Shown piece after piece: positions 37,451 through 44,818 of a stretch of 64,000 bases of DNA. Position numbers and translations under genes: made by a program. Under the pieces are notes generated by a model, which saw only the letters and a list, made by a program, of their open reading frames with translations, did not search any database and was not told the origin of the DNA. Source of the stretch: Demequina gelatinilytica (GTDB taxonomy: Bacteria > Actinomycetota > Actinomycetes > Actinomycetales > Demequinaceae); the NCBI RefSeq assembly GCF_000971115.1, contig NZ_BBLV01000004.1, positions 62,001 to 126,000 on the forward strand. Reading direction: 5' to 3'. Within the stretch, counting starts at the first letter, position 1. Every line of letters starts with the position of its first letter.

Positions 37451-38077
37451 ATGGCGCGCACCCGGATCGATGCGCGGCATCGCTGGAAGGTCGCGGCGCT
37501 GGTCGCGATCCCGAGCCTGCTCGCCCTTCCCTGGGTGATCGTGACCGCGGAGACGTCGGCGGCGGTGCGACCGGCCGCGGCCGAGGGGTTCGCGCACGCC
37601 GACGCGGCGCTCGTGCTCGGGGCGCGCGTGTACGCCGACGGCTCCCCCTCGCCGTTCCTGCTCGACCGGGTGACGGTGGGCGTCGAGCTGTACCGGGCGG
37701 GGCTGGTCGACGGCCTGCTCATGAGCGGCGACGGCGACGACTCGTCCGGCCACGGAGAGACCACGGTGATGCGGGCGCTCGCCGAGTCCATGGGGGTGCC
37801 CTCCGACGCGATCGTCGAGGATCCCCTGGGGCTCGACACCTACTCGTCGTGCATGCGTGCGCGCGAGAGCTTCGACGTCGGCTCCGTGATCGTCGCGACG
37901 CAGCAGTTCCATCAGGCCCGCGCGGTGTGGCTGTGCGAGCAGGCCGGGCTCGACGCGCAGGGCGCCTATCCCGACCCGACGCCCACGCGCCACACGCTCA
38001 TGGGGCATGTCCGCGAGGTTCCCGCGATCGCGAAGTCGGTGCTGGACCTGGCGCGCGGGCGGGTGCCGGAGGGGTGA
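37451..38077 (+). CDS. DUF218/SanA-YdcF-like membrane-anchored protein
   Basis: 208 residues. One N-terminal hydrophobic segment (WKVAALVAIPSLLALPWVIV) anchors a DUF218 domain: ADAALVLGARVYADGSPSPFLLDRV, LLMSGDGDD, E-T-VMRALAESMGVP, VEDPLGLDTYSSCMRA and VATQQFHQARAVWLC. SanA-like proteins affect envelope permeability; their reaction is unknown. It begins 1 base after accE, so it is probably in that operon. A second, homologous protein is encoded directly downstream. Confidence 0.85.
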   Translation: MARTRIDARHRWKVAALVAIPSLLALPWVIVTAETSAAVRPAAAEGFAHADAALVLGARVYADGSPSPFLLDRVTVGVELYRAGLVDGLLMSGDGDDSSGHGETTVMRALAESMGVPSDAIVEDPLGLDTYSSCMRARESFDVGSVIVATQQFHQARAVWLCEQAGLDAQGAYPDPTPTRHTLMGHVREVPAIAKSVLDLARGRVPEG

Positions 38078-38084
38078 GCGCATC

Positions 38085-38696
38085 GTGACACGTCTTCTCT
38101 CTCTTGCCGGGGCGGGCCTCGCGGCACTCGCCGCGCCTCAGGCCTATGCGCGCGCCGCCGCGGCGAGCACGATGCACCCGGCCGCGTCGGCGGCCTTCGG
38201 TCCCGCCGACGCCGCGCTCGTGCTCGGGGCGCGCGTCCTCCCCGACGGACGCCCGTCGCGCGCGCTGCGCCAGCGCGTGGAGGTCGGCGCCGCGCTCTAC
38301 CACCGCGGCGTGGTGCCGCTCCTGGTGCTCACGGGCGCCGCCGACAACCGCGAGGGGCTCGACGAGACCGAGGCGATGGAGCGCACGGCGCTCGAGCTCG
38401 GCGTGCCGGCGGACGCGCTCGTCCGGGACGGCTCGGGGCATGACACACGCGCCTCGGCGCGCAACGCGCGCGACCGGCTGGGGCTCGCCAGCGTGGTCGT
38501 GTGCACCCAGGAGTTCCACGTGCCGCGCGCCATGTGGCTGTGCCGCAGCGTCGGCCTCGACACCCAGGGCGCGTTCCCCCCGGTGCTCGCCCACCGCGAC
38601 ACCGCGCTCGGCTATGCGCGCGAGCTGCCCGCGACGTGGAAGGCGGCGCTCGAGATCGCGCGCGACACGATCGCTCCCGGGGACGCGCCGCGCTGA
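38085..38696 (+). CDS. DUF218/SanA-like protein, second copy
   Basis: 203 residues, homologous to the preceding gene product: ADAALVLGARVLPDGRPSRALRQRV, LLVLTGAADN, ETEAMERTALELGVP, VRDGSGHDTRASARNA, VVCTQEFHVPRAMWLC. The hydrophobic N-terminus (LLSLAGAGLAALAAPQAYA) looks like a signal peptide or anchor. GTG 38085 follows GGAGGGG. The two copies share order of motifs but differ clearly in sequence, so the duplication is old. Function unknown. Confidence 0.83.
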   Translation: MTRLLSLAGAGLAALAAPQAYARAAAASTMHPAASAAFGPADAALVLGARVLPDGRPSRALRQRVEVGAALYHRGVVPLLVLTGAADNREGLDETEAMERTALELGVPADALVRDGSGHDTRASARNARDRLGLASVVVCTQEFHVPRAMWLCRSVGLDTQGAFPPVLAHRDTALGYARELPATWKAALEIARDTIAPGDAPR

Positions 38697-38732
38697 GCAT
38701 GCCGCTCGAGGCGGGATCCGGGACCTAGGGAC

Positions 38733-38751
38733 TTAGGGAAGCCTCACCTTG
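38733..38751 (+). promoter_or_regulatory. DtxR/IdeR-type iron box of feoABC
   Basis: TTAGGGAAGCCTCACCTTG matches about 14 of 19 positions of the consensus TTAGGTTAGCCTAACCTAA. It covers the -35 region of the feoA promoter, so Fe2+-bound regulator would block transcription when iron is sufficient. Confidence 0.75.
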
Positions 38752-38757
38752 CGGAAT

Positions 38758-38763
38758 TAGCAT
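38758..38763 (+). promoter_or_regulatory. -10 box of feoABC
   Basis: TAGCAT lies 6 nt before the feoA GTG and 6 nt after the iron box; leaderless spacing. Confidence 0.5.
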
Positions 38764-38769
38764 CGTGGG

Positions 38770-38991
38770 GTGCTGCTCACCATGCTCGAGCCCGGTGCCG
38801 TCGCCCGGATCCGCGCGATCAGCGCTGACGCCGCCGTCGCGCTGCGCCTGCGCGAGATGGGCCTGCGCCCGGGCACCCGGGTGCGCCTTGCGGGCCGCGG
38901 CGCGGCGGGCGCGAGGGTGATCGCGATCGGCGGGGCACGCATCGCGATCGACCGTGGCACGTCCGCCCTGATCGAGGTGGAGCCCGCATGA
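38770..38991 (+). CDS. feoA: Ferrous iron transport protein A
   Basis: 73-residue SH3-like cytosolic protein required for FeoB activity. RIRAISADAAVALRLREMGLRPGTRVRLAGRG and GARIAIDRGTSALIEVEPA are the FeoA core. The GTG start has no ribosome site but carries a -10 box at leaderless distance. ATGA overlap with feoB couples their translation. Under a predicted iron box. Confidence 0.92.
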   Translation: MLLTMLEPGAVARIRAISADAAVALRLREMGLRPGTRVRLAGRGAAGARVIAIGGARIAIDRGTSALIEVEPA

Positions 38992-40871
38992 ACGCCGCGC
39001 TCGGCACCGCGACCGTCCTCCTGGTCGGCAACCCCAACGTGGGCAAGTCGACGCTGTTCAACCACATCACGGGCGCGCGGCAACGGGTGGTGAACGCGCC
39101 CGGCACCACGGTCGCGCTCACCGAGGGATCGTGGCGCGTCGAGGGCGTCGACGTCACGCTCGTCGACCTGCCCGGCACGTACTCGCTCATCGCGCGCTCG
39201 CCGGACGAGCAGGTCGCGGCCGATGCCGTGGCGGACCCCCGCCGGGGCCTGGCCGTGGTGGTGCTCGACGCGACCGCGCTCAGCCGCTCGCTCTACCTGC
39301 TGGGCCAGGTCGCTCGTGCCGGCCGGCCCGTGGTCGCCGCGCTCACCATGACCGACCTCGCACGGGCGCGCGGGCTCGGCCCCGACACCGCCGCGCTCGC
39401 GGGCGCGCTCGGGGTGCCCGTGGTCGAGGTCGACGGCCGCACGGGCGCCGGCACGCGCGCGCTCGCGGATGCGATCGCCTCCGCGCTCTCGACGCCTCCG
39501 CGCGTGTCCGGGATCGAGCCCCAGGCCGCCGACCACGAGCTCGGGGACGAGCTCACGCACGCCCAGCAGCTCTTCGACTGGGTCGAGGGGATCGCGGATG
39601 CCGCGCTCCCCGTCGGCGAGGCGCGCGAGTCGTGGTCGGATCGCGTCGACAAGGTGCTGCTCAACCCGTGGGCGGGGATCCCGGCGTTCCTCGCGGTCGT
39701 GTGGGCCGTGTTCCAGCTGACCACCGGCGTCGCGGCACCGCTCATGGATGGCGCGGCCGCGCTGGTCGACGGTCCCGTCACGGCGGCGGCCACGTGGCTG
39801 CTGGGCACGCTGCACGCGCCGGCCTGGCTCGAGTCGTTCGCGGTCGGCGGGCTCGTCGCGGGTGTGGGCGCGGTGGCGTCGTTCATCCCCCTCATGGCGA
39901 TCATGTTCGCGTCGGTCACGGTGCTCGAGTCCAGCGGGTACCTCGCGCGCGTCGCGGTGGTGGCGGACCGGGCGATGCGTGCGGTCGGCCTCGACGGCCG
40001 CGCGATGCTCCCGCTGATCGTCGGGTTCGGGTGCAACGTGCCGGCGCTGTCCGCGACCGCGGTGCTCCCCCACGCGCGACAGCGCCTGCTCACCGGTCTC
40101 CTGGTGCCGCTCACCAGCTGCACCGCGCGGCTGACGGTCTACCTGCTGCTGGCGGAGACCTTCTTCCCCCGGCACGCCGGCACCGTGGTGTTCGGCATCT
40201 ACGTGGTGTCGATCGTGCTGGTCGTGCTGTTCGGGCTCGTGGCACGGCGCACCGTGCTGCGCGACGCACGCCCCGAGCCGCTCATCATCGTGCTTCCCGA
40301 CTACCAGCGGCCGCACCTGCGCACCCTCGCGCTGGGCGTACGTGCCCGCACGGTCTCGTTCGTCCGCAAGGCCGGCAGCGTCATCATGGTCGCGATCGCG
40401 GCGCTGTGGGTGCTCCAGGCCATCCCGGTGCGCGGCGGGCACGACCTCGCCGACGTCCCCCTCGAGGACTCCGTGTACGGCGCGACCGCGATGGCGGTCG
40501 CCCCCGTGCTCGCGCCCCTGGGGCTCGACGACTGGCACATCGCGGCATCGTTGGTGTCCGGCGTCGCCGCCAAGGAGGTCACCGTCGGCGCGCTCGCCCA
40601 GTCGTATGCGCTCGAGGACCCGGCCGGCGGCTCGGCGGTGGCGCTCGAGGATCAGGTCCGTGCCACGGTCGAGGCCTCATCAGGAGGATCCCCCGGCGCG
40701 GCGGGCCTCGCGTTCATGGTCTTCGTGCTCGCCTACCTGCCCTGCATGGCGACGCTCGCGGAGCAACGGCGGCTGTTCGGCTGGAGGTGGACCGCCGGTG
40801 CGGCCCTGTCCCAGCTCGCGATGGCGTACCTCCTCGCCGCCGCCGTCTTCCAGGTCGGGAGGCTCCTGTGA
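38988..40871 (+). CDS. feoB: Ferrous iron transporter B
   Basis: 627 residues. The N-terminal G domain has G1 GNPNVGKS (14-21), G3 DLPGTY and a shortened G4 region (TMTD), followed by a helical domain and about ten membrane helices with two Gate motifs, GFGCNVPALSATAVLPHARQR and the SGVAAKEVTVG segment. It imports Fe2+ across the cytoplasmic membrane, with GTPase control. It is shorter than E. coli FeoB (773) mainly in the cytoplasmic loops. It overlaps feoA and feoC by 4 bases each, so the operon is tightly coupled. Confidence 0.95.
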   Translation: MNAALGTATVLLVGNPNVGKSTLFNHITGARQRVVNAPGTTVALTEGSWRVEGVDVTLVDLPGTYSLIARSPDEQVAADAVADPRRGLAVVVLDATALSRSLYLLGQVARAGRPVVAALTMTDLARARGLGPDTAALAGALGVPVVEVDGRTGAGTRALADAIASALSTPPRVSGIEPQAADHELGDELTHAQQLFDWVEGIADAALPVGEARESWSDRVDKVLLNPWAGIPAFLAVVWAVFQLTTGVAAPLMDGAAALVDGPVTAAATWLLGTLHAPAWLESFAVGGLVAGVGAVASFIPLMAIMFASVTVLESSGYLARVAVVADRAMRAVGLDGRAMLPLIVGFGCNVPALSATAVLPHARQRLLTGLLVPLTSCTARLTVYLLLAETFFPRHAGTVVFGIYVVSIVLVVLFGLVARRTVLRDARPEPLIIVLPDYQRPHLRTLALGVRARTVSFVRKAGSVIMVAIAALWVLQAIPVRGGHDLADVPLEDSVYGATAMAVAPVLAPLGLDDWHIAASLVSGVAAKEVTVGALAQSYALEDPAGGSAVALEDQVRATVEASSGGSPGAAGLAFMVFVLAYLPCMATLAEQRRLFGWRWTAGAALSQLAMAYLLAAAVFQVGRLL

Positions 40872-41080
40872 GCGGCGTCCTAGGCGCGGTCGTCGAGCGC
40901 CTCGCGGGAGGCGAGACGCCGCGCGCGGCTGCGCGTGCCCTGGGCATCCCCGTCGACCTGGCCGAGGCGGCGGCAGCCGAGTGCGAGCGCCTGGGCCTCG
41001 TGATGCGAGCAGGGGCGGCGTGCGGCACCTGCGCGCCGGGACGCACGGTCGCGTGCGCGGGCTGCCCCTTCGCCGGCTGA
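40868..41080 (+). CDS. feoC: FeoC-like small protein with cysteine cluster
   Basis: 70 residues. A winged-helix-like N-terminal half (VVERLAGGETPRAAARALGIPVDLAEAAAAECERLGLV) is followed by CGTCAPGRTVACAGC, four cysteines in C-x2-C-x7-C-x2-C, suited for an Fe-S cluster as proposed for FeoC. The GTG overlaps the feoB stop. It ends 7 bp before the convergent MarR gene. A role as sensor or protease shield of FeoB is inferred. Confidence 0.75.
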   Translation: MSGVLGAVVERLAGGETPRAAARALGIPVDLAEAAAAECERLGLVMRAGAACGTCAPGRTVACAGCPFAG

Positions 41081-41087
41081 GCGCCGG

Positions 41088-41537
41088 TCAGACGGCGGAG
41101 CGGGTCGCGGCGAGCCCCGCGGTCATCGTCTCGAGCGCGCCGCGGATCTGCGCCAGCTGCTCATCGTCGAGCGCGGCGAGCTGCGCACGGCGCTGGACCC
41201 GCGCGGTGCCCACCACCTCCTGCGCGAGCTCGCGACCCTCCGCGGTGAGCGACAGCCGTCGGATGCGGCGGTCGTCGGGGTCCTCGTGGCGATCGAAGAT
41301 CCCGCGCTGCACCATGCGCTGGACGATGCCGGTCGCGACCGACGGATGGACCCCCACCGCGTCGGCGAGGTCCGTGGTGGTGCACCCGTCCTCGGCGTAG
41401 AGGATCACGAGCGCACGGAACTGGTGGAGCGTGAGGCCCATGTGCGACACGGTCCCCGCGAGCGACGGCACGGATCTGCGCAGGAACACCACCAGCGCCT
41501 CGCAGGCCTCTTCGAGAAGCTCCTCGCGATCGCTCAT
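41088..41537 (-). CDS. MarR family regulator
   Basis: 149 residues. The winged helix runs from LTLHQFRALVILYAEDGCTTTDLADAVGVHPSVATGIVQRMVQRGIFDRHEDPDDRRIRRLSLT; the flanking helices form the dimer interface. It is convergent to feoC and adjacent to a second, similar MarR gene on the same strand (about 166 bp upstream). The ligand and targets are unknown. A TATAGT -10 box lies about 40 bp upstream of the ATG. Confidence 0.9.
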   Translation of the reverse strand: MSDREELLEEACEALVVFLRRSVPSLAGTVSHMGLTLHQFRALVILYAEDGCTTTDLADAVGVHPSVATGIVQRMVQRGIFDRHEDPDDRRIRRLSLTAEGRELAQEVVGTARVQRRAQLAALDDEQLAQIRGALETMTAGLAATRSAV

Positions 41538-41575
41538 GCCCCACCCCCAGACGCCGCATCCCCTCGGCGAATCCC

Positions 41576-41581
41576 ACTATA
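41576..41581 (-). promoter_or_regulatory. -10 box of the first MarR gene
   Basis: TATAGT on the minus strand, about 38 nt before the start codon. The region 41590-41660 is A/T-richer than its surroundings (CCTATTTCAGACTG, TTGATCATATG). Confidence 0.45.
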
Positions 41582-41703
41582 GACGCGCTGGCCAGGCCGT
41601 TTGCGCATCCGTACCTGTCTGCACGCCTATTTCAGACTGCTTGATCATATGCAGGGTCAGGAGGATCCTGCCGGAGCACGCGCGGGTTCCGGACCGCGCG
41701 ACG

Positions 41704-42156
41704 TCAGGCGTCCCCGCGGTCGGCGAGCGCTCCTCCGTCCGCGACGATGGTCGCGAGGATCTCCCGCAGCTGACCGATCTGCGCGTCGCTCAGCGCCGCG
41801 AGGTGCGCGACGAAGCCGCGCTCCGCCTCCCGGGTCGCCTCGTCCACGAGCGCGACCCCGGCAGCGGTGAGCGAGAGCAGACGGACCCGCGCGTCGTCGG
41901 GGGACGCGGTGCGCTCGATCCAGCCGCGGTCCACGAGCCGCTGCACCACCCCCGTCGCGATGTTGGGCCTCACTCCGAGGACCTCGGCGGCCTCCGCCGT
42001 CGGCACCCCCGGGGCGCCGTGGAGGAACACCAGAAGGTGGAACTGGATAGGGGTCAGCGCCTCCGCGACCAGGGTGCGGGAGTGGTCGCGCATCGACCGT
42101 CGCACCAGGCGATGCTGGAGCTCGAGGATCTCTGCGATCGCGTCGTCCCGCCCCAT
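41704..42156 (-). CDS. MarR family regulator divergent from the MFS exporter
   Basis: 150 residues with the MarR winged helix (LTPIQFHLLVFLHGAPGVPTAEAAEVLGVRPNIATGVVQRLVDRGWIERTASPDDARVRLLSLT). It is divergent from an MFS drug exporter gene; the 129-bp gap has a near-perfect 44-bp inverted repeat covering the exporter promoter. This predicts repression of the exporter, and of itself, relieved by a drug-like ligand. It resembles the neighbouring MarR protein in the helix region, so the two may derive from duplication. Confidence 0.92.
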   Translation of the reverse strand: MGRDDAIAEILELQHRLVRRSMRDHSRTLVAEALTPIQFHLLVFLHGAPGVPTAEAAEVLGVRPNIATGVVQRLVDRGWIERTASPDDARVRLLSLTAAGVALVDEATREAERGFVAHLAALSDAQIGQLREILATIVADGGALADRGDA

Positions 42157-42181
42157 CGCCCCTCCTCGACACCCGCGGCAT

Positions 42182-42225
42182 TAGTTCACGTGAGGCGAAC
42201 TTGATAGTTCGCGTCACGTGAACTA
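42182..42225. promoter_or_regulatory. MarR operator (44-bp inverted repeat)
   Basis: Left arm TAGTTCACGTGAGGCGAACT and right arm AGTTCGCGTCACGTGAACTA agree at 19 of 20 positions around a 4-bp spacer TGAT. Each arm itself contains the palindrome TTCACGTGAA, so two dimers may bind. Confidence 0.85.
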
Positions 42226-42229
42226 GCGT
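42201..42229 (+). promoter_or_regulatory. Promoter of the MFS exporter
   Basis: TTGATA, a 17-nt spacer and TAGCGT. The -35 box and spacer lie wholly inside the inverted repeat, so MarR binding must exclude RNA polymerase. Confidence 0.7.
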
Positions 42230-42285
42230 AGCCGACGTCCCGACGCCGGGACGTCCCCACCCTCCTCCACCCCCAGGAGACCTCT

Positions 42286-43899
42286 GTGTCCAAGCCACCC
42301 GCCGCACCCGCGTCGAGCCTCGCGGACGCCCTCGCCGAGGGCATCGCCGAGTCCACCTACCGCCGCCGCTGGGCCATCCTCGCCACGCTCTGCTTCGCGC
42401 TCATGACAGCCATGATCGCGAACATGAGCCTCAACCTGGCGCTGCCGGAGCTCGCGGTCGAGTTCCAGCTCACCCAGCTCCAGATGACGTGGGTGGTCGA
42501 GGCGTTCGCGCTGGTGTTCGCGTCGCTGCTGTTCGTCGCCGCGGCGATCGCGGACCGCTACGGCCGCAAGCGCGTGATGATGGCGGGCCTCGCGATCTTC
42601 GTGGTCGCGTCCGCCTACGCCCCCTTCTTCGCGCAGACCGGCGGCGAGCTCATCGCGTCGCGGGCGCTCATGGGGATCGGCGGCGCGCTCGTCATGCCCA
42701 CCACGCTGTCGCTGGTCAACGTGGTGTTCCCGTCGAAGGAGCGCCCCAAGGCGATCGCCATCTGGTCGGCCGTCGCGGGCGTGGGCATGATGTTCGGCTC
42801 GGTGCTCACCGGCGTCCTGCTCCACTTCTTCGACTGGCACGCGGCGTTCCTGCTGGGCGCCGTCTTCGGCCTGATCGCGCTGCCCCTCACCGGCCGCATC
42901 GTGCCCGAGTCGGTCGACGAGAAGCGCACGCCGGTCGACTGGCTGGGCGGCGCCCTCATCACGGTGGCGCTCGCCGGCATCGTCTACACGATCATGGAGG
43001 CCCCGTCCCACGGCTTCGAGGATGCCCTCACGGTGGTCGCCGCGGTCGCCGGAGCGGCCTCGCTCCTGCTCTTCATCGCCTGGGAGCTGCGCGTGGCGCA
43101 CCCCATGATCGACCTGGGCCTGTTCCGCCGCTCGCGGTTCTCGCTGTCCGTCATCTCCGTGACGCTGACGTTCTTCGCGATGATGGGCGCGTTCTTCGGG
43201 ATGACCCAGATCTTCCAGCTGGTGATGGGCTACGACGAGATCACCACCTCGGTCGCGTTCATCCCGTCGATGCTGCCCATGATGGTCGTGGGCCCGCTGG
43301 TCCCCAAGCTCGTGGAGAAGGTCGGCACCCGCTGGACCGTGGTGCCCGGGCTCGTGGTGATCGCGGGCGGCTTCCTGCTCATGACCACCTGGCCCACGGT
43401 GCCCTCGTACTGGGACTTCCTCCTCGCGATGAGCACCGTCACGCTCGGCATGGCGCTCGTCATGACGCCCGCGACCAACATGCTGATGTCCTCGGTGCCG
43501 CGCAACCGCTCCGGCATGGGCTCCGCGATGAACGACACGACCCGCGAGCTGGGCGCGTCGCTCGGCATCGCGGTGCTGGGCTCGATGATCGCGAACGCCT
43601 ACACGTCCAACATCGCGCCCGTCGCGGAGCAGCTCCCCGCAGAGGTCTCGGGGATCGTCGAGGACTCGCTCGCGGGCGCGATGGCGGTGAGCGCAGAGAT
43701 GGGCGACGCCGGAGCGCAGATCGCCCACGCCGCGCAGGCCGCGTTCATGGAAGCGAACCAGCACTCGATGCTGATCTCCGCGATCATCGCGGGCATCACG
43801 GCGCTCATCATGCTGATCGCGCTCCCGCGCGGCGAGAAGTCGCTGAGCGCGGAGCCGCAGGAGGACGCCGACGCGGCCCTCGAGCCCGCCTCGGCCTAG
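42286..43899 (+). CDS. MFS multidrug exporter, 14-helix DHA2 family
   Basis: 537 residues with about 14 membrane helices. Motif A-like ADRYGRKRVMMAG lies between helices 2 and 3, the antiporter motif C-like region AVAGVGMMFGSVLTGVLL in helix 5, and TWVVEAFALVFASLLFV in helix 2. A large polar loop comes before the last helix (about 455-505). These features fit proton-coupled drug export as in SmvA/QacA-type pumps. GTG 42286 follows AGGAG at 6 nt. Regulated by the divergent MarR protein through the 44-bp operator. A long perfect hairpin terminates it. Confidence 0.92.
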   Translation: MSKPPAAPASSLADALAEGIAESTYRRRWAILATLCFALMTAMIANMSLNLALPELAVEFQLTQLQMTWVVEAFALVFASLLFVAAAIADRYGRKRVMMAGLAIFVVASAYAPFFAQTGGELIASRALMGIGGALVMPTTLSLVNVVFPSKERPKAIAIWSAVAGVGMMFGSVLTGVLLHFFDWHAAFLLGAVFGLIALPLTGRIVPESVDEKRTPVDWLGGALITVALAGIVYTIMEAPSHGFEDALTVVAAVAGAASLLLFIAWELRVAHPMIDLGLFRRSRFSLSVISVTLTFFAMMGAFFGMTQIFQLVMGYDEITTSVAFIPSMLPMMVVGPLVPKLVEKVGTRWTVVPGLVVIAGGFLLMTTWPTVPSYWDFLLAMSTVTLGMALVMTPATNMLMSSVPRNRSGMGSAMNDTTRELGASLGIAVLGSMIANAYTSNIAPVAEQLPAEVSGIVEDSLAGAMAVSAEMGDAGAQIAHAAQAAFMEANQHSMLISAIIAGITALIMLIALPRGEKSLSAEPQEDADAALEPASA

Positions 43900-43915
43900 C
43901 CCCCTCCCCCGCGCC

Positions 43916-43970
43916 CTGGCGGGACATGGGTGCAGGATCCCCTGCTGATCCGGCACCCATGTCCCGCCAG
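43916..43970 (+). terminator. Long perfect hairpin after the exporter gene
   Basis: 18-bp perfect arms CTGGCGGGACATGGGTGC and GCACCCATGTCCCGCCAG; the 19-nt loop contains a further GGATC/GATCC pair. There is no T-tract. It ends 27 nt before the maf start codon. Confidence 0.8.
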
Positions 43971-43983
43971 TGCGCGCAGCAAC

Positions 43984-43989
43984 TACGCT
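43984..43989 (+). promoter_or_regulatory. -10 box of maf
   Basis: TACGCT, 7 nt before the ATG, no ribosome site: leaderless spacing. Confidence 0.45.
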
Positions 43990-43996
43990 CGACCGC

Positions 43997-44635
43997 ATGC
44001 CCGTCCCCCTGCTGCTCGCCTCGCAGTCCCCCGCACGCCTGTCCACCCTCCGCTCCGCCGGCGTCGAGCCCGACGTCATCGTGAGCGACGTCGACGAGGA
44101 CGCGGCGCTCGACGCGGCACGCGCCTCCGCGGCGGCCGCCGGCGAGACGCTCTCCCCGGCCGATGCGGTCCTCGCACTCGCCCGCGCGAAGGCCGAGCAC
44201 GTGGCCGCCGAGTACGAGACCGCGTCGATCGTTCTCGGCTGCGACTCGATGCTCGAGCTCGACGGCGAGATCCTCGGCAAGCCCGCGGACGCTCCGACCG
44301 CGATCGAGCGGTGGCGCGCGATGCGCGGCCGCACCGGCGTGCTCCACACCGGCCACTGGCTCGTCGACGACCGCGAGAGCGGCACCGGCGGCACGCTCGG
44401 CGCGACCTCCTCCACGGCGGTGCGCTTCGCGAACCTCACCGATGCCGAGATCGAGGCGTACGTCGCGACCGGCGAACCCCTCAAGGTCGCGGGCGCCTTC
44501 ACCGTCGACGGCCTCGGCGGCCCCTACGTCGAGGCGATCGAGGGCGACTACCACGGCGTCGTGGGCGTGAGCCTGCCGCTGCTCCGCCACCTCCTCGGCG
44601 ACCTCGGGGTGGCGTTCCACGAGCTGCGGGCCTGA
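43997..44635 (+). CDS. maf: Maf/HAM1-type nucleoside triphosphate pyrophosphatase
   Basis: 212 residues. LLLASQSPARLSTLRSAGV is the Maf N-terminal motif; AKAEHVA, the catalytic GCDSMLELDGEILGKP and the C-terminal KVAGAFTVDGLGGPYVEAIEGDYHGVVGVSLP complete the family pattern. It hydrolyses non-canonical or methylated NTPs to monophosphates and can affect septation. In many actinobacteria maf stands between accE and accA3; here it is next to accA3 but separated from accE by about 6.5 kb. Confidence 0.93.
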   Translation: MPVPLLLASQSPARLSTLRSAGVEPDVIVSDVDEDAALDAARASAAAAGETLSPADAVLALARAKAEHVAAEYETASIVLGCDSMLELDGEILGKPADAPTAIERWRAMRGRTGVLHTGHWLVDDRESGTGGTLGATSSTAVRFANLTDAEIEAYVATGEPLKVAGAFTVDGLGGPYVEAIEGDYHGVVGVSLPLLRHLLGDLGVAFHELRA

Positions 44636-44670
44636 CGCCACACCCCCCTGGGTTTGTAGGCCCGGCACAA

Positions 44671-44724
44671 CCTACGGGGCCGTAGGGGCGCATCGTTCCG
44701 CGAGTCGTTGTGGGGATCCCACAA
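44671..44724. promoter_or_regulatory. Two palindromes upstream of accA3
   Basis: CCTACGGGGCCGTAGG (44671-44686) and TTGTGGGGATCCCACAA (44708-44724) are near-perfect inverted repeats in the 183-bp maf-accA3 gap. They lie about 95-150 bp before the accA3 start, suitable for a regulator of fatty-acid or biotin metabolism. No known consensus was matched. Confidence 0.4.
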
Positions 44725-44806
44725 ACGGCAGGGCATGCACTTAGAGCCGTGCACAGACTTAGGTCCCGGTGCCGCCGCGTGCACGGGAGGTCGAGCGACC
44801 CCGCGC

Positions 44807-44812
44807 TACGGT
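44807..44812 (+). promoter_or_regulatory. -10 box of accA3
   Basis: TACGGT, 6 nt before the GTG start, no ribosome site. Confidence 0.45.
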
Positions 44813-44818
44813 TTCGGG

